Positions 12,046-23,310 of a stretch of 64,000 bases of DNA are shown in pieces. A program made the translations under genes and the position numbers. The DNA lies in assembly GCA_022495005.1 (NCBI GenBank), contig JAGYXB010001002.1, positions 1,488,001-1,552,000 on the forward strand. The letters are read 5' to 3'. Each line of letters opens with the position of its first letter. Within the stretch, counting starts at the first letter, position 1. The notes beneath the pieces were generated by a model. The model saw only the letters and a program-made list of their open reading frames with translations. It made no database searches and was not told the origin of the DNA. This DNA is from Rhyacophila brunnea. Its lineage: Eukaryota; Arthropoda; Insecta; Trichoptera; Rhyacophilidae.

Positions 12046-12293
12046 TACCTACATCTATTTCTTTAAAGTTATACTTACATAATATACTCTTAAAATTTTT
12101 ACATAATATAAATTTATATATATTATTATATACCTACCTATTATATTAACATCGCGTAGGCGTTTTGAAATGTGTCTTTATATTATATTATAACGCTTTT
12201 ATCGAAGTTAGAAATATATTACTTCTATTTAATACTCTAATACAGAAATTTAAAAAATGTAGCACTGCTTCTGTCACTGCTTACGTGTAGAGT

Positions 12294-12536
12294 TTTTTTT
12301 TTTTTGACCATGTCCGATTCTAATAGGATCATATGGGCCTCCACAGAGTAGAGGTTTGTATTACCAGATTTTTGTTTTTTACGAGAAATGGATGTCAGCC
12401 ACTTGCTCAACCTATTAGGTCCATACCCAGACTCACACACAAACTGAAAAACAATATGTGTACTTGCCAGACCCAGGATTCGAACCTGAGACCCACAGCG
12501 TGATAGTCCAACGCTTATGCCACGCGGCCACCGTGG
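12294..12536 (-). mobile_element. tRNA-derived SINE, family 1, with perfect target duplication
   Basis: On the minus strand the element starts CACGGTGGCCGCGTGGCATA and contains an A-box (GTGGCATAAGCG) and an exact B-box (GGTTCGAATCC). It continues with a non-tRNA body (GGACCTAATAGGTTGAGCAA, then GTGGAGGCCCATATGATCC) and ends in poly(A). It is flanked by a perfect 9-bp repeat, GTGTAGAGT, at 12285-12293 and 12537-12545. A duplication and poly(A) tail mark insertion by a LINE reverse transcriptase. Four other copies lie in this window. It is transcribed by RNA polymerase III in principle and encodes no protein; the open frame across it is accidental. Confidence 0.9.
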
Positions 12537-12545
12537 GTGTAGAGT

Positions 12546-13537
12546 GGGCAAGCTAAATTTTATTAAGTTATGTATACATACATATCTGTTACTAATAGTG
12601 ATATATTGTGATAATATTATTCCATTTTTATAGAATATAAAATTTACTACCATCGAGAGTCGTACTAGGAAACTTGTCATATAGTTAGGTATTCTAGTCA
12701 GATATTTCAAATTTAACATACATTATTTGCAGTGAAAACAAATAGATTTTTAATACAAATTTGTGTGGAGATTCTGTCATTTACAATTTAGTTCCAAATT
12801 AGATTAAATGTGAATATACTTAGCATATTTGCTTCCATAGGAAAAAGTACATCTGGACAGGACATTTTTGATAATGTATCATTATAATATTAATGATTTT
12901 TGGGGTTCAAATGTATTTAAGATAGAGCTGTCTATCAGATACTAGATATTATATTCATAAGTTTTTTTGTTTACTTAAAATTGTTTTTGATAATACTTTT
13001 AGAATCACTTTTTGGTGTCGTTAATTAAAAGAGAGTTAATTTATATATTACTTTATTTCAAAATGGTTCTCAAGCAGTTCTGTGTAATGAATACCCTTTA
13101 CGATGCCTTGCCAATAGAATCAAAGATATAATAAAAGATTGAGATCATTAATAAATTGATACGAAACAAACTACCTGTCATAAAATTAGCACTGAATACC
13201 GTAAACATTTTTGGAGCGAAAACAATAAAGACAAAAATACCACCCCAGTTCTCTTCTCTAGCAAGTTTGGCAAACAAAATTATACGGCGCTGGCTCTGTA
13301 GGAATCAAGTACAAAGCAATGGAATTAAAGCATGGATTACCCTCTTATAGATTCGTTCCCAAACTTTACTTGTCATTAACTCAGGGCATTTATATCTAGA
13401 CAACCCGACGGCTAGAGGGACCTACTCAGCCAACTTAGTGTGGGGTCCCTGCATTAACATAAACCGAATTTGCATATAAATTACATTTTACACCATCTTA
13501 ATTAAAACATTTTGGCATTATAAATGATCAGCTACGT
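12546..13537. other. AT-rich spacer, nothing recognised
   Basis: No feature assigned. A short hairpin GGGACC/GGTCCC with a ~20-base loop lies near 13418-13450. Confidence 0.4.
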
Positions 13538-13590
13538 GGGGTTTTAGGGGGTGGGGGTTTATGGGGACATTTCGGGGGAATTCGCCCCCC
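13538..13590 (+). other. G-rich tract with five G-runs (G-quadruplex motif)
   Basis: Runs of 4, 5, 5, 4 and 5 consecutive G lie at 13538-13541, 13547-13551, 13553-13557, 13563-13566 and 13574-13578, with loops of 1-7 bases, followed at once by CGCCCCCCC. This satisfies the usual G-quadruplex pattern and could alternatively form a GGGGG/CCCCC hairpin. It is very unusual against the AT-rich surroundings. Confidence 0.6.
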
Positions 13591-14577
13591 CTTTTCGGCT
13601 AGGGATGGTGGGAAGAATTTGAAACAGTAGAGTACCATGTATAAATATGTAAAGTTTGGGTCATTAATGTTCAACTTGGCTTTTATTGCCATTAGGAGTG
13701 GGCCGATGCGTAGTTTTTAATTTGATTCCGCATTGATTATGGTGGTTTGTACGCATTAATATATATTTTTTCTTTATATTATGACTTCAAATATTATATT
13801 ATATAATATGTATTATACATTAGCCCGCGTAATATTTGCCATACATTATTCATATTGTGCGTTATATTTTACTGGATAGTATTTTTTATCAATTATGTAT
13901 ATAGGTATCTTCTAAAAAGAAATACCAGGTGGCAGTGCCAACTTTGTACATTCTTGTCGATGCATTCAATAATACTATTTAGCTAACAATTGTACCTAGT
14001 ATAATTATAATATCATAGCAAAGCAATATAGAGTAACAATATCCATAGCGAAATGAACGCGTTAATTTTAATAATATTTATCGGTAGGTTTCTAATTAGA
14101 TTTTTGTCTTTATAAAAATAATGAAAGTTCAACAAAAATAAGTGAATGCCTTAAGAAGCGTGTGAGCGAAATGTTTTATACGTGAATACACGGTTAAGTC
14201 CAGTGCGCATGAGAGGTATGCATCAGTTGTGTTATATTTATGCGGTCGCGCAATAAAGACGCAAACTCTTTTAAATGCAAATTAACGTATGTCAGAGAGA
14301 GATAGCTTATTGTTAGCTGTGGATACCTTTGGCAGACAGAGATAAAGAGTGTGTGTATGCGTGTGTGTTATAAATAAAACAAGATGAAATTAAGTTGATT
14401 ACATTACCAATGATGAGATTTTAAGACCAGCCAAAAAGCCAAAATAACTTATAGCGCTTGACAGTATCTCTTACTCTAGTATGATTTACTTTAGCTAATA
14501 ATGAAGGGAAAGTTAAAGGGCAGCAAAAAATCCGTAAAGGACTTAACGTCAAACGACTGGTCCAGGTTAGGTTAGGT
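13591..14577. other. AT-rich spacer, nothing recognised
   Basis: AT-rich, with a GTGTGTATGCGTGTGTG patch near 14350 and a CAGGTGGCAGTGCCA word near 13928 shared with 4433. Confidence 0.4.
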
Positions 14578-15737
14578 CAGTGGTCGGCAAACTCATTAGT
14601 CAACAGAGCCAAATATCAACAGTACAACGATTGAGATTTTTTTTGAGAGCCAAATTTTTTAAACTTACTATATAGGTAGGTACACTGCTAACGTGATATC
14701 ATTCTTAATACATAATGATCTTATTTATTGATAAAAATTAAATTGTAGGTAAGGTATCCATAAAATTAAATCATGACAATGACTGGCAAACACTTAATGT
14801 GAACAATGGCCTTGCATCTCCTTGAAAAATTTGGGTAAGTCAGGTTTGTATGTGGTTGTTTTTAATTTTAGGCACGATTCCAGGCTTGCATCAATAAAGC
14901 GACTTCTCAATTAACTCTTGATAAGGTTCATGCTTGAAAAAGATTGTTCGTATGAATATGTAGAACCGAAAAGGGAAAGAATAGCAAACGCTAGTTTTTT
15001 TCAACTATGAGTCAGGAATACTATTCCAGGTATTAAACTCATCATGTCTTCCTTCTCCGGGTCTTTCAAAGCAGACTACTAAACTTGTGCTGTGAAACAT
15101 GTTCACATTTGTTTTTCTCCAATATGTCCATATCAGCACAGAGATGTTCAAATTTAGAGCTCCATAATTCTTTATCCATAAGCTTTATCTATAATAGAGT
15201 TGATAATCTTAATCACCAATTCCATGACTTTGCAAATGTCTGCGCAAGAAGCTCTTCTTGACGAATGGTGCAATTGTAAACAAGTATCTCGTGATTTTTT
15301 TTCTTTCAAAATAGCAACAACCCCTTTTCTTACGCCGGTCATACTTAAAATTGAAACATTAAATTGACATAATTTTATCGATTGGAATATGACGTTTTTC
15401 CATACACTCAATTACAGCATTTGCAATATCCTCTTCACGTGTTTGATATTTGAGTGGCAATAATCCTAAAAGTTCTTCTTTAGGACCTGTAAATGAAATA
15501 AATCGTACAAAACGTGAAACTTGTGCTGTATCATTTATGTCACAAGACTCGTTAACTGCTATTGATAAAGCTGAAATTAATTTAAGATCTTCGACTTGCT
15601 GGTTGGTTATGTTCGAAGACATTTTGACTGTTATATCTTTCACTGTTTTAGCCCATACGTGGTCATTTGTGGCAGAGCCACACCCAAGGGGCCAAAGAGC
15701 CACATGTGGCTCACGAGCCGTGGTTTGCCGACCACTG
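14578..15737 (-). mobile_element. hAT transposon, internally decayed
   Basis: The ends are inverted repeats, CAGTGGTCGGCAAAC on both sides. The right end continues inward with GAGCC and a CCACATGTGG palindrome. The flanking 8 bases are GGTTAGGT (14570-14577) and GGTTAAGT (15738-15745), a 7-of-8 match as expected for a hAT 8-bp target duplication. Inside, the minus strand encodes a broken hAT transposase. At 1,160 bp the element is about half the length needed for a full transposase, so it has suffered internal deletion. Confidence 0.85.
14770..15703 (-). pseudogene. hAT-family transposase fragment (frameshifted)
   Basis: The minus strand at 15703-15359 reads LISALSIAVNESCDINDTAQ, GPKEELLGLLPLK and EEDIANAVIECMEK. 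After a frameshift near 15350 it continues with SMTGVRKGVVAIL and ICKVMELVIKIINSI. After a larger deletion it resumes as DMDILEKNKCEHVS and finally as AFAILSLFGSTYSYEQSFS, the hAT dimerisation region near the C-terminus. Order and spacing match the hAT transposases related to the GTF2I-repeat/ZBED-like proteins of animals. It carries at least two frameshifts and several stops, and the BED zinc-finger N-terminus is missing. It cannot make an active enzyme. Confidence 0.85.
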
Positions 15738-15745
15738 GGTTAAGT

Positions 15746-16734
15746 GGTACTGCAATTCCAGTCTTCAACTTTCGATAGAAGACGGCACTAAAACATGAAG
15801 ATTCCATATGTATTTTGAATACGAATAATTATTATATGATATTTTATATTACTCGCGTATTTATTTAGTACCTACTATTAACGCTAAATCTTTTATCCTG
15901 AAGAGGATTCACCGTTTCTTCGACTTTGACTCGACAAAATTCACATGCTATTTATTTCAATATAATATCCTAGTTAGTAGATGCACCACCTTTATAGAAA
16001 TTGTTACATGTAAATTGTACGTAAACTATTTTACCGTGGCACAGTTCACCATGAGCTTTCTTATCGGAAAGAGATAATCGTATATTATACGGTCTCCAAT
16101 TTTATTAAAATGAACATTAATTCAATTTTTATAGCTGATTTTGGCAAAATTCATGAATTCAAGTATGAAAACTTAACCTAACCTAACCTAAAAAATAATC
16201 CAGTATATTGTATAATTTCAAAATTTGTTTGCTGCTGGCTTCCTGTAAACCAACAAGAACCGTGTTTTATTTAAACATGAATTTTATGTCAGTACTATAC
16301 GAATACGACCCAAAGTGGTTGGACGGTCTTTAATATACGGCCATATATTTCCGATTCAACATTTAACGGTGAAGTGTGATACGGCGAACTGCATACGTAC
16401 AAGTTTCCGGACACGTATATAAATATGATCCTGTGGGTAGCAGTTCGAATTTGCTGCTGGTCGAAAAAAGACAAGTTATTATTTTTAATATGTATTTGTT
16501 CCAGTGGCAGGACTCAAATGAATTAGGCGAATGGCTCGTTTGAATTACTCGTAAAAATGTATATTAATATTATATTTTCCAGTTTGTGTTAGTAGGTATA
16601 TATTGTGTTTCTTCAACGCGAACATGGCGGCTTAATTTTTTTCACCTTAATAAATTTAATAATGGTAGTATTTAAAATGAACTCACTGCTCGTATTGGAG
16701 CCAATTCGACACAGCGATCGCTGTGTGTGCGATC
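15746..16734. other. AT-rich spacer with a short CCTAA repeat
   Basis: Unassigned apart from TTAACCTAACCTAACCTA at 16173-16190, just over three units of the insect telomere repeat (TTAGG on the minus strand). It is far too short to be a telomere. Confidence 0.5.
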
Positions 16735-16835
16735 ATCTCATACAAATAGTACGACCAACCTAGGGTTTGAGCCCGATATCCACTGCTTCGTATTTATACA
16801 AAGGTGGCAAGTCTCCCGACTAGGCCAATGTCGGT
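16735..16835 (-). repeat. tRNA-like SINE head (degenerate)
   Basis: On the minus strand there is TTGGCCTAGTCGGGAGACTT (A-box region), then GCAGTGGATATCGGGCTC and AAACCCTAGG (B-box region). The order and spacing fit a tRNA-derived SINE. It is possibly related to the fragment at 23225-23310, which shares CAGTGGATA. Confidence 0.4.
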
Positions 16836-17257
16836 GTATGTATATATAATTTACCATAATAAAATGGGATCTAAAATTTACCGTAATAAAAGGTATACAA
16901 AATTATATTTCTAGAACTTCAAAAAACTCCTACCGAATTAGTAAATGTTATATATTATTAACTTTTTAAATTATTGTAAATACTTTTATTACGTCAAATT
17001 ATTATTAGGTAAGTAAGATTAGTATGGCAACAATAAGTAAATATCTAGTACCAAAGTAGTACCTAGTAACACTTTAAGATTATGGTCAAAAATTTGGTGA
17101 ACATTTATTATTTTTGGGAAACAAAAGTATATTTTTGGTGAATATTTTTATTAAATTTGGCAATCAGTTAACACGAACCTAATAAAGTCTATTTTAAATG
17201 CAGTCCACACTGGGTGGCATCATTGTCATACTATGCAATATTAAGTATTGTTAGTTA
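16836..17257. other. AT-rich spacer, nothing recognised
   Basis: No feature found. Confidence 0.5.
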
Positions 17258-17648
17258 CAGGATGTGATTGGAAAGAGTATAAAAAAATCACCAAAAAATT
17301 AAAAACAATCAAAATTTTTTTAAGATTTTTTTAATAAAAAAAGGCTTTTACTAGATTTTTTATACCTCAATTGTTTTAACCGGTGAATTTTTAAAATCCC
17401 ATTCTGATCGGCAGTTTCTTTTCTCCGTTTCAACTTTCCCCATTGCTAATTTTGCCTAGTACCGATTTCTCAAATTTTTGAAAATCTCATTAGTGATATC
17501 TCGAAAAATGAGAATTATCGAAATTGTGGAAAATAATTAAGAGATTTAAGATTGAACTTCTACTAATTATTTCTCGAGAATTCTTGAGACGAGATTTGTT
17601 GATCACAACCTCTAGCCTTGGACATCTACGTCGCTAAGCTCGCCACTG
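17258..17648. repeat. Second copy of TAGAGGTTGTGAT element next to a hAT-like end
   Basis: The stretch 17490-17618 matches the right part of the 2337-2742 element and ends ATCACAACCTCTA, the exact inverse of that element's left end. The left boundary near 17258 (CAGGATGTGATTGG) is uncertain. Just outside, CGCCACTG ends at 17648 and reads as a hAT terminus on the minus strand, without a detected partner. Confidence 0.4.
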
Positions 17649-18496
17649 GTTGTAGCAACGAGAGAAAAGTTCAGTTTATATTAATTTTTAAAAATACATA
17701 GGTAATAGAGTCTAACTATATTTTTTTTTAAGTTTAAAAGATTCTTTTACTTTGGAAATTTTATGAGAAAGCGGGTATTTCATGTGTTTCAAAAAACATA
17801 CACTAAATAAAAAAATAATTTGTGCTCATCGTTACTGATAAAAACTATAACAAACGAATTTAAAGATGTCAATTTTACTGGGAGATGAAAACTATATCTG
17901 AGTATAACCTAATACATAATATTATTATAGTATGTTTATGAAATGAGTTAGGTACTTAAGGGTTCAATTAATTCAAAGTATTATAATGTGATGATATTAT
18001 ATATGAAAATTAAATATTGGTGGTGTAATAAAAAAGAATTCCGGGTGCCTATTATAACATAAAATAAAGCGGGAAAGGGTGACCGGGGAGAACTAATAAT
18101 TAGATTCCAGTACATTTTTAAACTTTATGATTTGCATTACGCCGCCGTATATTTTTATTCACTAAAAGGGTTGCCATAAAAGAAAAGGGAAAATATAAGT
18201 GGATGGAGGGGACAGCGCAATCTTATTTATGGATTTTTTTAAAATTGTAACAACACCACTACCATTTTAGATGAAATGACAGTGACTTGAATAATTATTA
18301 TTTGCGCTTTGATGTGCATCTATTTATTAATAACGTACGAAATATTAATTGCATATTAATATGCTAATATATCATATATTTCAGTGCCAAAAATTGGCTA
18401 TTGGATAGAGAGAGGTATACGATTATAACAAACAAAAATAATAGTAACGAACACGTACTTTGATCAATGCGTTATATTATGCTTGAAATTCATTAT
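17649..18496. other. AT-rich spacer, nothing recognised
   Basis: No feature found. Confidence 0.5.
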
Positions 18497-18504
18497 GTCA
18501 TAAC

Positions 18505-19609
18505 TAGGGATTCCAATCCCGGGATCCCGAGCTATTTTCGATACATATGAATCCCGGGATTGATAAACATAATCCCGGGATTTCGGGATTGATTTTTTTA
18601 TCAATTTTTATGGAAAAAAAAATAAAAGCAAAAATATAACAGACAAAATACTTTTAATAAAAAATAACTACATTAAAAATAAACTGAGTTTGAATGAAGT
18701 TTGATTTATACCCATGTGTAGGTTGCCGATTCATTTTATTTTTTTACATAAGTTATTAAAAATGGAAAGATTGGAAAAAACAATGCTTCGCACTTTTAAC
18801 AAAGTAATTCCACCATGCTATCATACATTTTACGGCAGTTTCATATTTGGCTGACTAATTAGATTTATGAAGCGGAAAGGCCATAAGTACGCCATGATTA
18901 TTTGCTTTACTATTTTAAATGTCGCTAATCTATTCATTACGTCTTTACTATCCGAAACAGCAATCTCCTATTAAATGCACATTATTATTTATATTACAAT
19001 ATTATTTACTCCATTAAACTTGTGTATTTCCAAGATTGAACGTATACAATATTAACATAATCTTCTCTTAAATAGTCATAAATAGTAAAAATTATACTAG
19101 ATTTATTTTTGACCGATTTTATCAATGTTATTTGTAAATATAAAATTTTTATATTAACAATGGAAAAAATGCCAATGATTGGTTAGAAAGGCCTTGATGA
19201 CAGAACTCACATTATTCATTGAAAAATGTAAGTTGTGGTCAACTTTTTTAACGATTTTCACATGGTTTAAAGTGACTTTGGTTAGCCAACTATTTTTCTT
19301 TGTATAGATTAATTCCCTTATAATCACTTGGTATATTTTACTCAAAAATGTCAAAAATGCAAAATGTGAGTTAATATGACCCTAGGCTACTCAATTGGTT
19401 ATGGATTATTCCTATGTATTTTGTTAACAGCTTTTCTATTGACTTAATCAGGAGTTGGAGCGCACCGGGTTGGCGACCCGTGACTCATTTTCTAGATGAG
19501 ATTTCTGAGTGCTGATGAAATTATTGAAACAGAAATTATACGTATATAAGTATATTATGATATATATCGTAAAATTTAATGAGGTTGCCAGTAGGGATTG
19601 GATTCCCTA
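18505..19609. mobile_element. hAT non-autonomous element, copy A (1,105 bp), perfect 8-bp duplication
   Basis: The left end is TAGGGATTCCAATCC and the right end is GGATTGGATTCCCTA, inverted. They are flanked by identical 8-mers GTCATAAC at 18497-18504 and 19610-19617. Subterminal sequence is rich in CCCGGGAT repeats in both orientations. An 8-bp duplication with TAGGG ends is diagnostic of the hAT superfamily. No transposase frame remains. The interior matches a shorter copy at 48396-49039, for example AATGAAGTTTGATTTATAC and TGACCGATTTTATCAATG. Confidence 0.9.
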
Positions 19610-19617
19610 GTCATAAC

Positions 19618-21359
19618 TAAAAAAAAGGTATGTGATTGGTAGAAAATGTCAGAAAAGTAGACGTAGAACGAAATAGTTCTTTAAAATTACGTGAAAATGC
19701 ATCGCATATCTACATACGGCCGGAAGAAATAATGGGAACAGCTTTGAGGGACCTTAATCGAATCCACGGGATGAATTTCTGGGCGATCACACCATATTTA
19801 CATAGAAATTGATTACTGTGTACATTTATTTGTAATATAATATAATTTTATTGAGATTTTGAAGGTAAAAAATTAACCATTCCTATTTTTATTTCTCAAC
19901 TAGTAAATATGAGTCGTTTTAAAATAAAAATATGATGATTAATTTGTCTTGCTCTAGTCCTATTAATTACTACATATTGCTTAATTTACACATGCCTCAG
20001 GAATGCGAGACAGGGAATATATGAATCCCCGCCCTTTATGTTGAGGCGTAGTGCCATTTACCGTTGCGCAGTAGGCTCTGTGTTGTAGGAGAATAGTTTG
20101 ACGATGAGTGCTCAAAAAATGACCAAAACATGTGATTCTTAAAACTAAAGGGAAATTGAATATTTCTTTGTGACAGTGAAAGACAGGTCTTGTTTAATTT
20201 GTAACGCCTCAGTATCCTTCGCAAAATATAATACATTTGTTCAAGTTAAAAAATGATAATAGTGGAGTGTGGTAGATCAGTGCCAGTTCGATACTGGATT
20301 GTAGAGTACAGCCTACTTGAAATTGAACATACCTGCAGTAAACTGAATATTGCAGTGAACTGAACCCTCTTACTCTGGATTTATATATTAAATTATGATA
20401 GCAGACCCAATAATTGCATGGTATTTAAAGTAACAGCTATTCTCTGGATGAAGTAATAATTTTATTAACACTGTATTACAGGAATTACATTTTACGTAGT
20501 ATTTAAAGACATTTTTTTTATTCAAATGATTGTTACACTTAACATTACATAATCACGTATCACCATTAGTAAGAGATACGGGGGGGGGGATTGAAAGAAC
20601 ACCATTATACACATTCATATTCAAATTATTTTCAATTCAAATTATGATTGAAGACAAAAACATGATTTTAAGCGAGGATGCGAAAATCAAGCCATAGATT
20701 GACCATATTAATAGCGTAACCTTTGCTGCACGGATACATAAATAATAAGATTGAAATAATATGAATACGTGTATTAAATAAGGCTCTAAGTACCAAAAAG
20801 TAGTATTGCCTGTAGTTACAAAATACCGAGTCATTGCAGTAAAATTTCATGAAGCAGACCTTTTGAAAAATGTTTTACTGTATGAAGCAATCACGGCAGC
20901 TTCTATAATTTTAGGTATTAAGAACTCGCAAGTGTCAACACACCATCGTCAGCTATTTTATATTGAATGCCGTTGATCACTGCAGTGCTACTTACACCAT
21001 TATAAATAAAACACGCCAACGGACTTACAACGTCGACAGGTTTAATTATTTTGCTGTATTTTTTTGACTTGCTTGAGGCACTTAGACTATAGTTGAACTT
21101 ATTGGTGTTGGTATGTAGAACATTTTTCTATAAAAATGTCAGTTTTTATTTTTTTGGTACTTAGCGCCTTAATTAATACACGTATTCATATTATGTAAGT
21201 ATTAAATTAATATTTATTCTGATATCTTATCACTTAAAAAACAATGTAGGTACCTACTGATGTAATTCAAAATTCCCGCGCTACATTATACTAACATAAG
21301 ATACTGAATGTTAAAAGGTCTCTCTTCTTAAAAAAAATCTTAAAGAGTGCTTCCTTACG
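19618..21359. other. AT-rich spacer, nothing recognised
   Basis: Short open frames near 20036-20236 and 20637-20850 show no recognisable motif. A run of ten G occurs near 20581. Confidence 0.5.
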
Positions 21360-21480
21360 GGATGTCCGACAAAGAAGGCTCTACAAAAGCTTGCGGGCAC
21401 GCAGGGAGGGGCGCGAAAAGCCCGAGAGGCCTCCAACTCGATGGGGCGACTTCTCAAGGTGGCGTAGACGACTCAAGTGC
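21360..21480. other. Isolated GC-rich patch of unknown nature
   Basis: About 120 bp with much higher G+C than its surroundings (for example CGGGCACGCAGGGAGGGGCG). The plus strand is open across it (MSDKEGSTKACGHAGRGAKS), but I recognise no family and see no repeat partner in the window. Confidence 0.3.
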
Positions 21481-23224
21481 ATTTCTACGTGTAGGGGTGA
21501 AATGATACACTGAGATTGGGGGATGGAAAATTATACGTTGAAATATTATAATTAGAGAATATTACAGGAGTCATGTTGTAGCTATATGTTACATTTGTTT
21601 AATACAACTAGTTTGAAAACACTTATTTATTTATGTGTAGATATATGTGGGTGACCATATTTCCTTGGCGAATATAGTGGACATATTTCAAATTTTTTTA
21701 CCTGTATTATTGTCAATTGACAAAAAGTGGCTGGAACTTATTTTGAAAATGAATTCAACTTTTACATATTCATAAAAAATCCGTCCAGATTTAAAACCAA
21801 AATTTTCCAATTTTTGTTTCAGTTTCTTACAAAAAGAATGAAAATATACCGTCCAGAATCGATTATTTTCTGTCTTGTTTTCTAGAACGCTTTTGGAAAA
21901 ATGGGAAAACATTGAAAGTTAAAGATTTTCTTATAATAATGCACGATTTCAAAATAAAGAAAAAACTGAGGTTTTAAAATTAATGTCAATCTAAAAGACA
22001 CTGCGCTAAAATAAAAGAGAGTAATAAAGATTGTTTGGTCACCTACTAAGATATATGAAAATGAAGTTTTGAAAAATTTCCATAAAAAAATCCATGTACA
22101 TCTAGGTCAAATGGTTTCAAGTGTAGAAAATTTATATCATCATTCGTTTTCTATTTAGTCATATTGAAAAATGTTTATAGAACGTACCTTTGTGATTATT
22201 TTAATTTATGAATACATATTATAGTTTATTTATTTATTTAAAAAATAGTTATAATCATTTACTCCGATAGTATACAATAAGATAGTATTTAAATCATTTG
22301 TGTTGATCTCATCGAACAATAAATTAATTGCAAGACTTGTATACATACCTACGTATGTAATATAATATAGTTTAAGTGGAATAATTTTATTGTAGTGGTC
22401 ATTAAAATATTTTTAGAATAATAATAAATAATAAAAAAATATACTTACTTGAAATTACATCCGTAGCGGACTACTGCTGATGAATCTATGTCAGTGGTTT
22501 GACCAATGCACTTTCTAGACGTAAATTAAAATAACAATAGCTCGTCGTATTTGATTAAAAGAGGGCCTACAAAAAGAATCAGTTCTGATTAAGAAGACGT
22601 GGTGATTTTTTATTACAAACATTTAATTGGCCAACCCTGAATTTATAAAATAAGTTTTTATAAACATCAGAACAATATGCCATCTTGAAAATGATATTTA
22701 ATAAAAAATAAAATATAATATGCATTTTATATGTTCACTTTAATAGAAAATTCTTAAGTAGTATTTGGGAGTGGGACCCTCGCATTTAAATGAGTGCACT
22801 GTGTTGTGTAAAAACTCTACATTGTTTAATGTCTCAGTGAACACATAACTTACTATTAACTGCAAAGCATAACATAAAAATATATTACGAGGAATAATAA
22901 TATTTAATTACATTATTTTCATTTTGTATTTACTAGCCCACGAAATCGTTTTTTTTACACACCGGTTGAATCCAAGCGCGCGCTTCTCTACCCACACATC
23001 ACATCACCACTCCACCGTTTTTATCTGACCATTTTACTTACGCGTGATATCAAGTCATGAGACAAATTTCTACCAAATTGGTACGTACATACCAATAATG
23101 TAGCATATACGCTGTGCAATTTTTGAGTTATAATATAACAAGCAGAAGACTATTTATTAAGCACATTTTGACATATACACATAATTTCTAAATGCTTAAG
23201 ATATATTATACCTACTAGAATTTT
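21481..23224. other. AT-rich spacer, nothing recognised
   Basis: No feature found. A short frame at 21688-21912 has no recognisable motif. Confidence 0.5.
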
Positions 23225-23310
23225 TTTAATACAAATACTACGCCCGACCCTACTCGAAGTCGTATCCACTGAATTCAGGCTAATATATTTTACCAATTAA
23301 GACACGGGCA
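23225..23310 (-). repeat. tRNA-like sequence (SINE head, degenerate)
   Basis: The minus strand reads GCCCGTGTCTTAATTGGTAA (A-box-like) and GACTTCGAGTAGGGTCGGGC (B-box-like, with a five-base acceptor-like pairing GCCCG/CGGGC). The T stem does not pair, so a tRNA gene is unlikely. Confidence 0.35.

Noticed and set aside
12237..12719. 160-codon minus-strand open frame
   Set aside because: It crosses the SINE at 12294-12536 from end to end; tRNA-derived sequence cannot be part of a real exon here.
16173..16190. CCTAA repeats as a telomere
   Set aside because: Just over three units, in the middle of ordinary sequence; at most an interstitial remnant.
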